A DNA stretch of 64,000 nucleotides from Halocafeteria seosinensis (lineage: Eukaryota > Sar > Bigyra > Bicosoecida): positions 1 to 64,000 of the forward strand of contig LVLI01000277.1 of NCBI GenBank assembly GCA_001687465.1, given 5' to 3'. A program made the position numbers and the translations under genes. Within the stretch, counting starts at the first letter, position 1; every line of letters starts with the position of its first letter. Under the pieces are notes generated by a model, which saw only the letters and a program-made list of their open reading frames with translations, was not told the DNA's origin and searched no databases. Shown here one piece after another: positions 12,023-21,689 of the stretch.

Positions 12023-13000
12023 ATGTCTCACAGGAACTCACTGCTGTCATGGGTTAACGGCCGCTCCCCACCTGTGAAGAGGAATATACAGCAGAAGAAG
12101 CAGCATGCAGGTTCCGTCAAGTCAAGCAGGAAGTCAGAATCACCACCTGATGTCTCATCGTGTAGTATACTTGGGTCTCCGTCGGTGGATCCACCTGGAG
12201 GAGATAGCTGGAAGGCACGAGAGAGCCCTACCATGCATTTGAATTTTTCGGACTCGTCTGGAGCTGGAGGGACAGAATATGAGAGACAGGACAGTAAACC
12301 TACCCTGTCGAAGAAGAGCAAAGTTCAAACGTTTTTGGATGTGGGACAGAAAGAGTTTGATAAGCGAACATGTGCAAAGTGTGGAATGGTTTACTCTTTT
12401 GGTCACGCGGTAGATGAGAAAGATCACCAGAGATATTGCAAGAACTTCCAGAAAATCTCCTTCCAAGGGTGGAATGAAGAAAGGGTGATTCAGAGAATAC
12501 ATCATAACAAAACGAGGATTATTTGTGTGGACAAGGACGATTTTGCCATCCGTGCGAGGAAATTACGAGAGGTAATGAACCGTCTAGCTGAAGAATTTGG
12601 GCACAACTCCATTGGCCTAGCTGCGACTCAGCGGATGTTGCTAGCTGTGCATCATGATGAAATTGTAGGGTGCTGTATCTTCGAGACTCTAGACGCAACA
12701 ACAACAGATGTCCAACGACTTAGTAAAACACTAATAGCCCAGAAAGCAAGCCATGAGGATTCCTCATTTGTTGATTTTCTCAGAGAAGCAGCTACAAGTT
12801 GCACGGAGGATCCAAAGACACTAGGAATCGCGTATATTTGGGTAAAAACCAGTTTTCAAAAGAGAGGAATAGGAACGGCCTTAGTTGAATGCGCCCTATC
12901 TTGCGAACGGGCTAAGCAATTGGCATTTTCTCAACCTACTGCCGCGGGTTTCCTACTTGCGGGTCACGTTACAAGCGGGCCAAATGTATACATTTACTAG
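12023..13000 (+). CDS. Cohesin acetyltransferase, ESCO/Eco1 family
   Basis: A single exon of 325 residues. A disordered basic N-terminus (about 100 residues) leads into the ESCO hallmark: KVQTFLDVGQKEF followed by a C2H2 finger (CAKCGMVYS...H...HQRYC). The C-terminal GNAT domain has YIWVKTSFQKRGIGTALVE (acetyl-CoA loop) and ends in the characteristic QLAFSQPTAAGFLLAGHV block. The family acetylates SMC3 to establish sister-chromatid cohesion in S phase. The ATG at 12023 opens MSHRNSLLSWVNG; the upstream open frame has only a GTG. The stop lies 5 bp from the stop of the convergent gene. Confidence 0.9.
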   Translation: MSHRNSLLSWVNGRSPPVKRNIQQKKQHAGSVKSSRKSESPPDVSSCSILGSPSVDPPGGDSWKARESPTMHLNFSDSSGAGGTEYERQDSKPTLSKKSKVQTFLDVGQKEFDKRTCAKCGMVYSFGHAVDEKDHQRYCKNFQKISFQGWNEERVIQRIHHNKTRIICVDKDDFAIRARKLREVMNRLAEEFGHNSIGLAATQRMLLAVHHDEIVGCCIFETLDATTTDVQRLSKTLIAQKASHEDSSFVDFLREAATSCTEDPKTLGIAYIWVKTSFQKRGIGTALVECALSCERAKQLAFSQPTAAGFLLAGHVTSGPNVYIY

Positions 13001-13005
13001 CACCG

Positions 13006-14268
13006 CTACATACTGGAATTGCTCTTGTCCGTGTCGCCGATATATGAAGCAACCACAGCGGCAATCATATCCGCTGGATCACGTATTGAGGAGTTTGCCG
13101 TTAAAGCTCCTGAATTTCCTCTGGACTGTTCAGCACAGTGGGAAGTACGTTTTACAGGTCGTGGCCTATGCGCTCTGGTCTTTTGGAAAGGCAAGCGGGG
13201 CTGTCTCATCCTCGCAGAAGATGCCCGGGGACGAAAACTCGAATCAATTGGACTTGCCGCAGGTCCAGGGCTTTGTGATGGAGTGGAGCAATCGTCAGCT
13301 TGTTCCGCAGTCACTCCCAGGTTTTGGAAGGCTGTGGAGACAGTGGACGGTGTGGACGATTGCTCTGGACTCTCAGAAATGCGTGAACTGTGACATCTCT
13401 GGGAAGTATTGTTCGACCCCTTCCTCCTGTTTGAAATATATCTATTGATATCTTGAATGGGTTCAGATGACTGCTGTCCTAACGTAGTCCTGAAACGAGG
13501 TTGGTTACGCGACAATTCCGGACAGGTGCCTACAGAGATCGTCCCACCCTTCTGGCGTGTTTCTATGGGTGATACAAGTTTCATCGCTTTTACTCCACTC
13601 GAACCGAAAGATTCCTCTCCCCAAGAGGTTGTTCTGTCGCGTGAACTGTGTGTATAGCTGGTAGAGCTTCTCGCTCGAGCAAATGGGGCGGAAGAATTCG
13701 TCACTGTGCTGCACCGGCTTGCTCGCTCTTTGGAGTCATTGATGGGTGCTAAAAAGTCGTGCTGAAGTGGACCATCGTCATTCGGCAACTGCCCATTTAA
13801 TTTCTCCAAATGACTGTTTGAGTGTCCATCTAATGCAATGGTATGTCGGAAATCTCCGAGGTCTCCAGGAGACTGCTCTGCAATAGTCCACGCTGCTTGC
13901 ATATCCGAGCCAACAGTGGCCGAGCGAACGCTGTATCTCGAATAACTCCAATCTGGAGAAGAGAATTCGCGTTCTTCGAAATTACTTCCGGCGATGTCAA
14001 TGTTCAGCCCTAAGGGAGTATCATCGAAGTCATCCAGAGGAAACCTGTTCTTCCACAGCAAGGGGTCGTCCGGTTCTTCCTCTTCTGACACAGAGCTGTC
14101 GTCATTGATAATTTCCGCCCCGCGAGTAAAGAACTCATGGCCGCTGTGGGAAAGCAGTTCGTCGGTTCTATAACTCGCACGTGGAGGATCCCCTGCAAAG
14201 ACAAGGATAGCCGGTGCTATTTCCCCCCGCGCACTTTTCAAAAACCTAGGGACATCGAGCTTACCCAT
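13006..14268 (-). CDS. Hypothetical Ser/Arg-rich protein
   Basis: An intact 420-residue single-exon frame from the ATG at 14268. No family recognised. It is mostly low complexity: an acidic patch (SVSEEEEPDD) near residue 65, then Ser/Thr/Pro/Arg-rich sequence with many possible SP/TP phosphosites (QSPGD, VSPIE, STPSQSPGP). It ends in a short ordered-looking segment, DMIAAVVASYIGD. It is likely a largely disordered regulatory protein. The tail-to-tail arrangement with ESCO, only 5 bp apart, supports the frame being a real gene. Confidence 0.6.
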   Translation of the reverse strand: MGKLDVPRFLKSARGEIAPAILVFAGDPPRASYRTDELLSHSGHEFFTRGAEIINDDSSVSEEEEPDDPLLWKNRFPLDDFDDTPLGLNIDIAGSNFEEREFSSPDWSYSRYSVRSATVGSDMQAAWTIAEQSPGDLGDFRHTIALDGHSNSHLEKLNGQLPNDDGPLQHDFLAPINDSKERASRCSTVTNSSAPFARARSSTSYTHSSRDRTTSWGEESFGSSGVKAMKLVSPIETRQKGGTISVGTCPELSRNQPRFRTTLGQQSSEPIQDINRYISNRRKGSNNTSQRCHSSRISESPEQSSTPSTVSTAFQNLGVTAEQADDCSTPSQSPGPAASPIDSSFRPRASSARMRQPRLPFQKTRAHRPRPVKRTSHCAEQSRGNSGALTANSSIRDPADMIAAVVASYIGDTDKSNSSM

Positions 14269-16355
14269 TACTATGCTCTTCGGGACAGCAAAGCTTGATC
14301 TGGCCAACACCAACCAAGGGGATATAATCTGCACGCACGATAAAATGTATGGAGGTCAATGCGTAGACGGAATATCTTGCCATAGGAGCTCCAAAAAAGC
14401 TAACAAGGGGAAAATCCAAGCAGTCGGGATCTTGTGAAGCTCGCATACGCCCTCAGATATTACTCTCCAGCTCCTTCGGTGTCTTCCACAGAGACGCAAT
14501 GCCCAAAATGTAAGCACCTTAGAGAGCCGATACAGCTATATAAACAATAAGGGAAAGCTTATGTTCGCGTATGGCGGAGATTGAGAGGGGTCAGCAGCCG
14601 CAGGGGACAACACCGCCCAGGACCGACGAGCCTTTCGGGTTTTGCAACCACCGGCATCGTGAACGACGGACACCCTATTCACTTACAGGTTGATTCACTG
14701 GAGCCACTAATAAAGATTCCAGACAGAGTACAAACGGAGGAATTGGAAACAAAAAAGGGAGGTTACCCCGGGGACAAAAAAAGGAAAGAAAAAAAGCTTC
14801 CTCCAAGGATATCCACCAAATAGGACAATCGCTTTTATTGGATGCTCACCAAGCCATTTGGGCAAGAAGAAGCACAAGGGCCACCCGCTCACGTAAAACG
14901 CAAGATGGGTAGCGTATGTTTTCAATAAAGCGATATCGAAATTTAACATTCCCTTCGGAACCTGAGACTGTGGGCTAGATTTGTTTTACTTGTTCGTACT
15001 GCAGTGCCAGTTGACGCAGCAGTTTCCGCTTCATGTTGAAAAAGTCAAGGGGGAAGGCAAGAAGGCGAAGAACGGAACATGAAGCTCGCCGATCAATAGA
15101 AGAAATGGAAGAAGACTCGATAAAGAGTTACGAGTGCGTTGGATCTTGGTATCCGCACTGCTCTGGTTCACTTTCGATGCTGCAAGGTTAACATAGCAGC
15201 TGGGGCGGGAACCGCGGTTTCGTTCTACAGGTACCACGTCACAGCAGTAGATGCAAACGTGTTGATTTCTATTGCATTGCGACTCGATCATAGCTCCTCT
15301 TACGAACTACAATGGTCTGTGAAAAGTGGATGGTGGCCGCTTCCTCCTTCTGGGGAAGGAAACCCGTTCTTTGTGGAAGAACGAGTCACTTCGACATCTT
15401 GCAAACAGGAACCCTGGCGTGAATCAACCTACGCCACCTAGATATTGTACAATCACATAGGCTGTACATTTGTAAATGCCAATAATACGTAATTCCCCTC
15501 ACGCGGACGTTACAGACTGCCGTGAGATAGGTACCAACTTAGGAGTCCAGAGTGATGTCTGTGCACAGAACGTATGACTGAACCACGGATACCAATTGGA
15601 TGGTTGCGCAAAGATACTTCTAGGACCATGAGGAAAGATGTATTTCACGCACTTAGTCCTTTCCCTTTTAAAGGCGGTCCCAGTCATCTTGGACCAGGGC
15701 TACCATGGTCGCTACTTAGCCCTATGGTGGTGGTGGGCATTGCTGGCTGGGAACGCCACAAAGGATCCTTGGCACTTAAGGCGAAGAAAAGCCGATATGG
15801 CTCATGGCCAGCCTACTCCTACCTAATCCTCTAAAGAATCAAAATCGGCAAGTTGCTATCCGAGTCAATACGCCATACAAGCGATCATATACAATTATGA
15901 CGGCATACATTGTCGATATGCAGTGTACCCCATGTTTCGTTCTCAAATCCATCCTTGCACCTGACAAACAATACAACATCGAAAACAAGCACTTCTGAGT
16001 GACTTCTCACGTGGCAGAGTTGAAGCCATCTTGAAGGCTGAGGGTTAGAAGTAACTTATAACTTATGCTTCCTTCCACGTACGAGGCAGGTGGATCAAGT
16101 GCCGAGGATTGGTTTGCATTTTCATAACAAACGTATGGACTTTGTGTTGTGGACTCTGGTGTGCATGAAATCTTCCTGGAAACCTCAGGTAGCTGTAGTT
16201 CTTCCGTTATCCCTGGCATTCCAGTCGCACAAGCGCCTGTATAGCGCGCTTCCAAGGGGTTCTACGAAGGTTCAGTCTTTTAGAGGGCTGCAGCTGTCTC
16301 TTACGAAGACACTGACTGTCTGTATGCCCACATCATTGTCGTATATTCTACCAAA
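14269..16355. other. Long region without a confident gene
   Basis: About 2.1 kb between two divergent genes. Several frames of 60-100 codons are open, e.g. from ATG 14572 (MAEIERGQQPQGTT...), from ATG 15034 (a Lys/Arg/Glu-rich start) followed in another frame by 15196..15441, and 15574..15834 (+). None matches a family I recognise and I could not join them with convincing splice sites. It may hold a small intron-rich gene or a long divergent promoter. Confidence 0.4.
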
Positions 16356-19300
16356 ATGGCTCAGAACTTGTATGTGGGAGCGACAGTTCTGATCCAAGGA
16401 CGCCACCGTGGTGTTATCAAGTTTCTAGGGACGACGGTACGTCATGCAAAGTAGCCCCTTTTCCAGGGGCATGTGTGCCCGAGAGACTCGTGTGAGGAGC
16501 ACGCGCCGCTTAGCGCGATGTATGCCCTGAATTTCTGAATTGCAGGAGTTTGATCCCCAGAAACGCGTATGGGCTGGCGTGGAATTGGATCGACCGATTG
16601 GGTGCGTGCATCATACCAAGCTACACGAGTGGGATTCCATCTGTAGGAATTCGTCGAGAGCTATGTGGATGCAGAAAGCATAATGGAACCGTCCGTGGCA
16701 AGACGTATTTCAAGTCCAAAGAGAAGCATGGGACATTCGTTCAACCGCTACAGGTAAGAAAGGACACACAGTTAAACACCTTGAGAAAAGGCGTGAAAAC
16801 ATCCACAACGAGGTGCCTTTCTATATGCAGTGTGAGCTTCATTCCCCTGAGAAGGAAGCGGCAGGCAAGATCCAAGCAGTAGCTCGTCAGAGGATTGCAC
16901 AAAAGGAGTTCAGGAGGGAGCTTGACAGTGCGACATTTAATGAGTTGGATAATAACGATGAAAATGTATGTACACTTATTGTGTGTGTGATTCATTTGAA
17001 TGAAAATGATATCTCTTAACGCCTACGCAGCTTCATATTCGTCGGCGAAATCGGCTGATCGCCGCCGGCTTAGCTTCGGTATCTTCGGATACTCCTTCGG
17101 CAAAGGCTCGTCAGCTTGGTACGTGCTTCGTCTATCAGTGATACATAATACCCGGAATGCCTTAATCATGAAGTGCTATAAGAATTACAGCTTCTGAAGA
17201 AATCGATGCAATCGAAGTGGAGAAGTCGTATTCAGGTGAGATTGATTGCTCAATATCCTGGTACAGACGAACCCTAGGATAACTTGCCACATTTTGTCAC
17301 GCAGGCGTCCACTTGAAGTTTCCCCTTACTGAAGATCAAGTATTGAAAATGATAAAGAGCTTTAAAGAAGGGAAGATTTTGCACTACAAATATGTGATGC
17401 AAATTCTTCTCGCTGCAAGGGAACGTAATGCTGTTAAGAATACAGTCGTCGAAACAAGCATTAAGGATAATGAGAGGTTGACCATTTGCGGCGATACTCA
17501 TGGACAACTTCAAGACTTATTCTCCGTCTTCACCATTAACGGTACTCCGGATAATCATAATCGGTATCTTTTCAACGGCGACTTTGTGGATAGAGGCCCT
17601 TGCGGGGCTGAAATTGTCTTGACCCTCTTAGCGTTTCAGCTCGTTTATCCTCAGGGATGCATGCTCAACAGAGGGAATCATGAAGAACGCTCTCAAAACG
17701 AGACAGGAGTAAGTGTGCAAATTGCCTGTAGGAAATTATCCTGTACCGTTTTCTTCATGGTTTATGTTCAGGGGTTCATGTCCGAGGTGCTCGATAAGTA
17801 TAACGGGGCTACCCAGGGAGATCCGAACCGCGGCGTCCTTGTTTATGACGCATTTGAAAGTAAGTTATTGCATCGAATGTTTTTTTGCTAACCTTCTATG
17901 CATCGTCCTCCTGGCTATGCAGCTCTTTTCGACATGCTTCCTCTTGCAACCTCTATTAAGAAGAGACAGAGGAAAGTATTCGTGGTACATGGAGGCCTTT
18001 TCGATCGAACCGGGATAAAAATCGAGCATATTAACGCCATCAATGTAAGTGGACATCAAGAAGTTCACTGATAGCTCTCAGTGATAACTGTTGTGTGTAT
18101 GACCTCAGCGTAAGAGAGAGATACCATGGGGGCGGCATACCTTTGAAGATCGAGTTTTTGAAGATTTACTTTGGTCCGATCCGAAAAACAGACAAGGGAC
18201 AGCTGCATCTAGTCGTGGAGCAGGAGTGTTCTTTGGGCAAGACATTACGGACGAATTTTGCTCCACTAATGGTGTTAGTCTCCTTGTCAGGAGCCACGAA
18301 ATGGTACAGGAGGGGTTCCAGTACATGCACGGCAACAAACTTCTTACTATTTTTTCAGCCTCCAAATACTGTAATCGTGGCACTAATCGTGGAGCATACA
18401 TTGTCTTTGAGCCTGACTTGAATAGCGCGATTGAACAGTTTATGGCTGGCCGTATCGAAGCTACTGACCCGAAGCCCCTCAGAGATAGAAAAGCAGGGGC
18501 ACTTCTGGCACCACCTGACGACGTGGATGAATCCTCTCAGTCCGATGCGAACCGGCGGATGCTGATTGAGCGCATATGTCTAAATAAGCATGATCTATTC
18601 TGGTTTTGGAGCAACTCGGACAAGGAGCGAACGGGTAAGATTACTAAGCTGCAATGGGCTGAAGGCATGCGAACTGTATTGGCTCCTCTGGATCTACCGT
18701 GGCTAAGCTTAGCGAAAGAATTGGTTGAATTTGAGGAAGATGGTATGATAAGCTACCCGAAATTCTTGAATCGGTATCACATTGAAATGCGCCCGGAAGA
18801 CACTGAATGGCAAGACGCTGTCATCGAACGTGTGTGCGAAAAATTATATTCATGCTGTGCGTCTTTGGAAGAAGCGTATTGGTTATTCGATGTAAATAAA
18901 GATGGACGAATTGAGTACGTAATTTGACTTTGCAATCATTCCTTGTTCCAACGTCCTATACTTCAGCGACACTTGCAGGTACTCCGAATTCGTTGATGCC
19001 CTCGATAAATTGGATGTGGGCCTCTCTAGGAAGCAAATATATGAGCTAATGAATAGTATCGACAAAGACAAAGACGCGCATATTGACTTTAAGGAATTCA
19101 CTGAGAGGTTTCAGGTGGTGTTCACCAAAACGAAACATCGGCGCGACAGTGTCTCTGGCAAGGTAGAGGGGGCGAGAGAGAAAGCCCGGGCCAAAATTGC
19201 TAGCTTGGATAAATGGACCACGGATACGCTCAACCGAGTCGGCAGAGCTTTGTTCAAGGAAGGAAAGATCGCTCCCCAAGTATTTTCGGATATCGATACA

Positions 19301-19933
19301 GATGCCGATGGAGTACTCTCGGAAAATGAGTTCTATAAGGCATTGAAAAAACTGTCGTTCGACCCTCCATTGAGCCGCGAAGAAGTCAAGCGTCTAGTAA
19401 CAGCCATGGATGCCAATGAGAGTGGAAGCGTAAACTATCTAGAATTTATCTCTGCCTTCAAGGTTGAGGACCGGGCACAGAAGGAACACGGAGAGAAGGC
19501 TGAATGGCAGCGTGCTTTAATTGAACAGATCGTGAACACTCTGTATGAGTACAGGATCGAGCTCGCTGCCGCATTTGAGAAGTTTGATCTTAACCATAAT
19601 GGCGTCGTATCCAGCGAAGAGTTCCGCATCGGTTTACAAGCGTTAACCGGTGCCATAGGCTCTCCGATAACAGATGTTCAGGCGGATGAATTGATGCGTA
19701 TTTTGGACAAAAACCGGGACGGCAACTTGAGCTATGAAGAGTTCCTTTCAGGTTTCCGTCTAGTCGATGAACACCAAGAGGAAGAATCAAAGGGCGAAGA
19801 AAAAGGTATAGGGCGAGGATCTTCGTCCCCGAGAATGAATCGTCCGTCGTCCTTCTCCTCCCTCACTAGATCAAGATCTGTCGAACCGAATGTTCCTATA
19901 GGAGTTGTTGCCGCCCGGAGACAAAACAGCTAA
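16356..19933 (+). CDS. CAP-Gly / IQ / PPEF-type Ser/Thr phosphatase with eight EF-hands
   Basis: Eleven exons: 16356..16436, 16546..16601, 16675..16753, 16831..16965, 17031..17118, 17191..17235, 17305..17708, 17772..17859, 17923..18044, 18109..18914 and 18979..19933. They sum to exactly 953 codons. Residues 1-72 form a CAP-Gly domain (FDPQKRVWAGVELDRPIG joined to KHNGTVRGKTYF, then KHGTFV). An IQ motif follows (KIQAVARQRIAQKEFRR). The phosphatase domain has GDTHGQ, GDFVDRG, RGNHEE, VVHGGLF, LWSDP and RSHEMVQEG, so the metal ligands look complete. The C-terminus carries EF-hand loops, including DVNKDGRIEYSEF, DKDKDAHIDFKEF, DTDADGVLSENEF, DLNHNGVVSSEEF and DKNRDGNLSYEEF. The IQ-phosphatase-EF layout is that of PPEF/PP7; the CAP-Gly head is not usual. 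Calcium/calmodulin control and microtubule targeting are inferred. An ATG at 16825 could start a shorter form without CAP-Gly. Confidence 0.85.
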
Positions 19934-19990
19934 TCGACTACACCTCCATTGTCTCACTCCTTACAAACCACCTTTTCAAGTTCCTTTTCG

Positions 19991-20040
19991 TTTCACTATC
20001 AAGTGTCTGCTGTTTCAGCTGTCATTCCTTGATAGTGAAA
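19991..20040. other. 13-bp perfect inverted repeat between convergent genes
   Basis: Arms TTTCACTATCAAG (19991-20003) and CTTGATAGTGAAA (20028-20040) are exact reverse complements with a 24-nt loop. It lies 58 nt after the phosphatase stop and about 115 nt beyond the PSTK stop on the other strand, so it would fold in either 3' UTR. Confidence 0.7.
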
Positions 20041-20153
20041 TTCGTTTGGATGAATGTCGACAACTTACCGTTGCCAACTTAGCCACTTCCACCGCAAACT
20101 TTTCTTGTGCTAGCTCGATTCCTGCGAACAACTTCATGATAGTGCTCCTGGTG

Positions 20154-21302
20154 TCACATCTGTAAGAGCGGAATTGGCGTACCCTCCGATACTCCTGACA
20201 AGAGTTCCGATGAGCGCACGAACTGTAAAACGGACTGCTTCATTCTGGAGAGCTCGACCGCTAAGCGCTTCTTCCCCCCTTTGGATATATCGCCAGAGGG
20301 ACACGTTCGCATAAGCTCCGACACCTGCTTTGCACAGAGATCCCTCTGCATCGAATAGATCCTCAACGTGCATTTAATTGCCCTTACTAGCTTTCGTAAA
20401 ACTATGTCCGCTTGGTGCACTACATTGTTAGCTGTTTCGTCTCGTTGCTGGTGGGCATCGGCCTCACTTTGAGCACGCAGGACAGGCTTCCCAGCCTCGT
20501 TGGAGATACAGCGCAAAAGGGCTTCCTCATCATCCCTGCTGCAATCGCATTCCTTTTATTAGAGTAAGCAGGTGATTATGAGTATTCCTTTCTCTCCAAA
20601 ATACCGTAAACCTACCTGTACGGTACTGGTAGGGTCTGAAACCGATCTTTCTCCCAGCTCGCCTCGCAGCCAGCTTCTAGGTGTGCTAAAATCCTCTCCA
20701 ACGAGGCTTCCGGTACATGGTGAGCTTCATCTCTGAGGGCATTTCGTTCTCGAGCAAGACACCGTGGGCAATCCAACAGCACAGTTAAGAATCCAATTCC
20801 TGCTGCAGGTTCAGCCGCAGACGAAGGTCACTATCAATTCCCTACCACCCACATCAGGTGCTTTATACGTACACTCTGCAGCCAGGTGGAAGTAAGGCTT
20901 TCTCATACTCGGCAAGTGGAAATTGTCTTCGACGAAAATAGTGGTAACTGTTTTTCCTCTGGCTTCCTCCATGTTCACTTCTGAGGAAGTCTCACTTCCT
21001 CGTAGTATACGTTCAACGGCGTCTCTGACTCTATGATACAGCTCTTCCCGAGCCAAGTGCCATAATTTACGTGTCTCTTCTCCGAACCGCGTAGCAGGTA
21101 CTTCCTCTAGGCTATACTCAACCAAGCGTCGTTGCGTCATGAGAGAATCGAACTCGTCATCTAGTTTGAACACTTGCTTTCGGGAGTCGCCCTCTTCAGG
21201 AGCCGCAATTCTCTCCAATAAAGTCGATTTTCCAGCAGCCGGAGGGCCTCCAATTAATACCAGCACACAAGTCATTCGACCGCCATTGTCAGCCATACTC
21301 AT
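20154..21302 (-). CDS. PSTK: L-seryl-tRNA(Sec) kinase
   Basis: Exons 21302..20873, 20802..20616 and 20538..20154 give 333 residues, near the family's usual 350. The N-terminal P-loop is GGPPAAGKSTL. The kinase core has FVEDNFHLPSMRKPYFHLA, matching the PSTK-type DDNxxxxSMRxxxxxLA motif. Across the first intron it continues GIGFLTVLLDCP with an ARERNALR stretch (family: GFCQLFLDCP...RN..R). The C-terminal HQADIVLRKLVR matches the conserved end. PSTK phosphorylates Ser-tRNA(Sec), the step before SepSecS makes selenocysteine. KTI12 is the nearest alternative family, but its motifs fit less well. The gene implies a selenocysteine-using organism. An 18-bp palindrome covers the start codon. Confidence 0.78.
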
Positions 21303-21689
21303 TCATGCATGAATGAAGCCGCCGCCATTCATCCAGTTGAAGACTGTCCCATGGAGGGGAGGAAGAAGCACTTCAGTCAGGATAACATACTGCTAGGGCA
21401 TGGAAAATCTACGACTGGATGATGTAAATAAGTGTGTTTATTAAGCGAAACAATAATTTCATTTTGTTGCACTACGTAGCACCTACACACTCAGTGAGCC
21501 CCCCGTACGTGTGAAGTCCATGGTGGCAATCCACCGTGGAATCGTAGAATCAAGCGAACAACCCGTGTGTGTACGATAGTGTCGAATTGTTTGTAATGTC
21601 TCGTATTTCTCAGAGAAAGTTATAGTGAAGAAAAAAGAGTTCACTACTGTTGTCAACCGACGATTACCAACCGGACCGTTCTGCACCAG
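21303..21689. other. Intergenic region upstream of PSTK and downstream of the helicase gene
   Basis: 387 bp, both neighbours on the minus strand. Nothing supported is seen; AT-rich around 21420-21460. Confidence 0.4.
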
